DNA from: Bradyrhizobiaceae bacterium
Lineage (GTDB): Bacteria; Bacteroidota; Ignavibacteria; Kapaibacteriales; Kapaibacteriaceae
DNA: 64,000 nucleotides
Assembly (NCBI GenBank): GCA_024103135.1
Contig: JAGFIZ010000122.1
Location: 1-64,000, forward strand
Reading direction: 5' to 3'
The notes beneath the pieces are model-generated. The model saw only the letters and a list, made by a program, of their open reading frames with translations, was not told where the DNA came from and did not search any database. Of the stretch, positions 61,599-64,000 are shown piece after piece. Made by a program: the position numbers and the translations under genes. How positions within the stretch are numbered: position 1 is the stretch's first letter; every line of letters begins with the position of its first letter.

Positions 61599-62077
61599 AT
61601 CAAACACTTGTCCGTTTGTGGTGTCTGCTATTTCCTGCAATAATCATGCTCACGGCGCAGGTCACGGCACAGCCACCGCATTCAACGAAGATGCAGAAGA
61701 AGATCGAGGATCTCAGGAAAATCAAGCTGCTCGACATCCTTGAGCTTCAGGGTGATCAGGTCGAAAAGTTCTTTTCCGTGTACAATAAGCACCAGAAGAA
61801 CTTCGAGAGCCTTCGTGAGCAGTTGATGCAGAAGTCAGCCGACCTGCAGGCATCGATGGAGAAGAACGACAAGCCGGAGACCTTTACCGCAAAGGCCGAT
61901 GAATTGCGGAAACTCATACGTGAAATGGGCAAGTCAATTGACGCTCGCTTTGACGATGTGAAATCTGTCCTGACTCCACTTCAATACGCCAAGTATGTCG
62001 TCTTCGAAACTCGATTCAAGGAAGAACTACAACAGAGAATCCTTGATCGCGTAAGGCAGAAACGCAAAGACCGTTGA
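61595..62077 (+). CDS. CpxP/Spy-like periplasmic helical protein
   Basis: A 160-residue protein with a signal peptide (LLFPAIIMLTAQVTAQ) and a mostly helical, highly charged body: KIEDLRKIKLLDILELQGDQVEKFFSVYNKHQKNFESLREQL, then VLTPLQYAKYVVFETRFKEEL. LTPLQYAKY resembles the LTxxQ motif of CpxP/Spy/ZraP periplasmic chaperone-sensors. It overlaps the membrane gene by 4 bases, completing a three-gene unit. The likely role is envelope-stress sensing or chaperoning, by analogy only. Confidence 0.7.
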   Translation: MNQTLVRLWCLLFPAIIMLTAQVTAQPPHSTKMQKKIEDLRKIKLLDILELQGDQVEKFFSVYNKHQKNFESLREQLMQKSADLQASMEKNDKPETFTAKADELRKLIREMGKSIDARFDDVKSVLTPLQYAKYVVFETRFKEELQQRILDRVRQKRKDR

Positions 62078-62312
62078 CGAGAATACGTCTAACTCGGTAG
62101 TCGAGTTGTGTACAACGTTCACTGCCAAAGTCTCGCAAACATCAACTCACACATTCCTCCCCGTCGTTCAGGGTCAGTTCTACTTGGCATCTCGGATCTT
62201 GGAATTTTCGCAACTGACATCCGGGACGTGAGAGAACAGATTAGAGTAGCGTTGCAATGTTGTGATCTGAAGTCAGCACTTCTTGGTACTGACCCTGCGG
62301 GCCCTCCGCCGC

Positions 62313-64000
62313 CTATGTATCGACGTCGTAGTACACGTTCTGCGCACCAAACGTCCGCACCAGAAACTCTGATGTTTCTGGACTTGATGTCACCTTCGAC
62401 ATGGTGCTATAGTGCGCAATACCGTCTGGACGAACAACGGTGAACGTGAGGCGACCATTGCTTGTGGCAGTGTTGCACATTGAACGCAGTTCCACGAGTT
62501 GCTCCTCGGTTACCTGCTCAGGATTCACGCGAATGACGTAGCCATGGGTCAGTTTGGAAACTGCCTGATCCAGCGTATACACCTCATCAACGATCAGCTT
62601 CACGTTCTGTCCAGACACGTCCGCTTTTCCAACAAAGACCAATACTGCGTCAGGTTTGATCAATGCAGCAAACCGACTGTAAGCATCGTTGAACATTACA
62701 CATTCACATGATCCAACGTACTGCTCGACCTGTACGAAGGCCATCGTGCGTTCCTGTTTGTCGAGCTTGGTACGAACGTTGGTGACGAGACCACAGATAC
62801 GCTGACCCGATTTATCATGCTTCTCTGGGTCAGGTCGGGACAACTGAATGGAACTGAACGATTGGACTGCAAGACTATGTGATTGCAAAGGGTGACCTGA
62901 CACATAGAAATTCAGGTACTCCTTTTCCTTGTGCAATCGCTCCAGCTCTGGCCATGGATCGACGGGAGGAAGGGTAGGTTCTACCAATTGGATTTCCGTT
63001 TCATCGCCGAACAACGAATCCATGTTGGAAGGACCAGTACTATGAACCTTTCGAGCATACTCGATAGCTGGTTCTATTGCCGAGAATAGCTGAGCTCGAT
63101 GTCCGTTGCGCATGGAGTCAAAGGCACCAGCAGCTACCAATGCTTCAAGAACGCGTTTGTTCACGACCTTGCTATCAACTCGTGCAGCAAAGTCGAAGAT
63201 CGAAGTAAAGGTCGACTCGTTTCGTGCTGCTACAATAGCATCCACAGCACCCAGGCCGACATTTTTGATTGCCCCCATACCAAAGAAGATTGCCGAATCA
63301 TCGGCAATGAATCCACCGAACGACTTGTTCACGTCTGGTGGAAGCACGGTGATGTTGTATCGACGGGCTTCTTCGATAAGCGACACAATTCGTGCTTGGT
63401 CGCCAATTTCAGCAGTCATGTTAGCTGCTAGAAACTCCGACGGGTAGTAGGTCTTTAGCCATGCCGTTTGGTAGGCCAAGTATGCATAGGCAACAGAATG
63501 GCTCTTGTTAAAACCATATCCAGCAAAGGCCTGAATCGAGTCGTAGATGGTTGACGCAAGGTCGGCTGGAATGCCGTTCGTTTTTTCAGCCCCTTCGACG
63601 AAGATTGCCCGCTGCTTCTTCATCGTCTCGACGTCCTTCTTTGACATCAGGCGTCGCATAAGGTCCGACTGGGCAAGCGTAAAACCAGCTATGCTTTGTA
63701 CCAATTGCATAACCTGTTCCTGATAGACAATCACGCCGTATGTGCGTGCCAGGATCGGCTCCATGAGTGGGTGCAGGTATTCAATCGGCTTGCGACCATG
63801 CTTTCGATCGATAAAGTCGGGAATGTTTGCCATTGGACCAGGTCGGTACAAGGCATTCATTGCCACAAGGTCTTCGAGACTCTCTGGTTGCAGTTTGCGC
63901 ATGGCATCCTGCATTGGTTCGGATTCAAACTGGAAGACGGCCGTGGTTTGCCCCCTCCCAAACATCTCGAATACCTTCTTGTCGTCCAGCGGTATGGCAT
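62313..64000 (-). CDS. dnaE: DNA polymerase III subunit alpha, C-terminal part
   Basis: Replicative polymerase. The reading frame is open to the right edge; the 5' part lies outside. The visible 562 codons start IPLDDKKVFEMFGRGQTTAVFQFES, followed by the fingers region (LVAMNALYRPGPMANIPDFIDRKHG, YGVIVYQEQVMQLVQSIAGFTLAQSDLMRRLMSKKD, GYGFNKSHSVAYAYLAYQTAWLKTYYPSEFLAANM). A helix-hairpin-helix region (IKNVGLGAVDAIV) and the OB-fold come next (ICGLVTNVRTKLDKQERTMAFVQVEQYVGSCECVMF). This is the DnaE rather than PolC form. The 235 bases between it and the CpxP-like gene hold nothing I can support. Confidence 0.95.
   Translation of the reverse strand, partial: AIPLDDKKVFEMFGRGQTTAVFQFESEPMQDAMRKLQPESLEDLVAMNALYRPGPMANIPDFIDRKHGRKPIEYLHPLMEPILARTYGVIVYQEQVMQLVQSIAGFTLAQSDLMRRLMSKKDVETMKKQRAIFVEGAEKTNGIPADLASTIYDSIQAFAGYGFNKSHSVAYAYLAYQTAWLKTYYPSEFLAANMTAEIGDQARIVSLIEEARRYNITVLPPDVNKSFGGFIADDSAIFFGMGAIKNVGLGAVDAIVAARNESTFTSIFDFAARVDSKVVNKRVLEALVAAGAFDSMRNGHRAQLFSAIEPAIEYARKVHSTGPSNMDSLFGDETEIQLVEPTLPPVDPWPELERLHKEKEYLNFYVSGHPLQSHSLAVQSFSSIQLSRPDPEKHDKSGQRICGLVTNVRTKLDKQERTMAFVQVEQYVGSCECVMFNDAYSRFAALIKPDAVLVFVGKADVSGQNVKLIVDEVYTLDQAVSKLTHGYVIRVNPEQVTEEQLVELRSMCNTATSNGRLTFTVVRPDGIAHYSTMSKVTSSPETSEFLVRTFGAQNVYYDVDT

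Noticed and set aside
62108-62443. Plus-strand open frame of 111 codons between the CpxP-like gene and dnaE
   Set aside because: It runs antisense into the dnaE 3' end, has low-complexity composition with no domain pattern, and has no RBS.
1-64000. Insertion sequences, phage genes, CRISPR arrays, rRNA
   Set aside because: No transposase, integrase, direct-repeat array or rRNA-like sequence is visible; all long frames match housekeeping or envelope genes.

Overview
The window is a dense bacterial chromosome segment with about 57 protein genes and one tRNA. No intergenic gap exceeds about 240 bases, and there is no insertion sequence, prophage or CRISPR array. Gene content points to a Gram-negative member of the Bacteroidota/Chlorobiota (FCB) group, possibly a Kapabacteria- or Ignavibacteria-like lineage: LPS/KDO genes, TonB and OMP barrels, a bacillithiol glycosyltransferase (BshA), a BFN-UVR nuclease, and an exbB-exbD-exbD-tonB operon carrying a PstS-like lipoprotein. 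Six intergenic regions hold an exact TAnnTTTG element, the -7 box of Bacteroidota housekeeping promoters. Shine-Dalgarno sequences are present before only some genes. The phylum call is inference; no rRNA is present to confirm it.

Layout. 1-324: 3' end of an outer-membrane barrel gene. 380-2194: acyl-CoA synthetase. 2307-10918 (minus strand): terminator, tRNA-Met, bifunctional nuclease, etfA, etfB, uvrA, ftsK. 10975-14230: kdsA-lptC-tpiA-pgsA-pgpA, overlapping or nearly so. 14331-19801: HU, pyrB, carB, prmC. 19937-25520: TonB energising operon with a PstS-like lipoprotein and a TPR protein. 25577-32495: yceD-rpmF-plsX-fabH-fabD-fabG-acpP-fabF-rnc, the classical fatty-acid cluster. 32502-35651: a metalloprotease-like/propeller/barrel protein. 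35631-38951: YigZ, BshA, an MBL-fold hydrolase and a Popeye-like cyclic-nucleotide-binding membrane protein. 39053-43660: M20 dipeptidase, DMT exporter, 5-formyl-THF cyclo-ligase, propeller protein, biotin carrier. 43684-51114: flavin reductase and a Yej-like peptide ABC importer. 51219-57973: TraB/GumN lipoprotein, TPR protein, SecG, acyl-CoA carboxylase beta, FAD/Fe-S D-lactate-dehydrogenase-like enzyme. 57927-64000: glycosyltransferase, MATE exporter, an ECF sigma factor with two envelope partners, and the 3' part of dnaE.

The most unusual signal is not a gene. The octamer AGGGGGCT (reverse complement AGCCCCCT) occurs at least 21 times, where about 2 are expected by chance. It lies on both strands, in every reading frame, inside genes of unrelated function and at several gene junctions. 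This looks like a genome-wide recognition word such as an uptake, recombination, segregation or methylation site. I know of no description of this word in this group. Other points worth a second look are an apparently leaderless yceD transcript, a divergent gene pair whose start codons are 3 bp apart, the PstS-like lipoprotein in the TonB operon, the Popeye-like protein beside an MBL hydrolase, and a sigma factor operon whose membrane partner is not a zinc anti-sigma.
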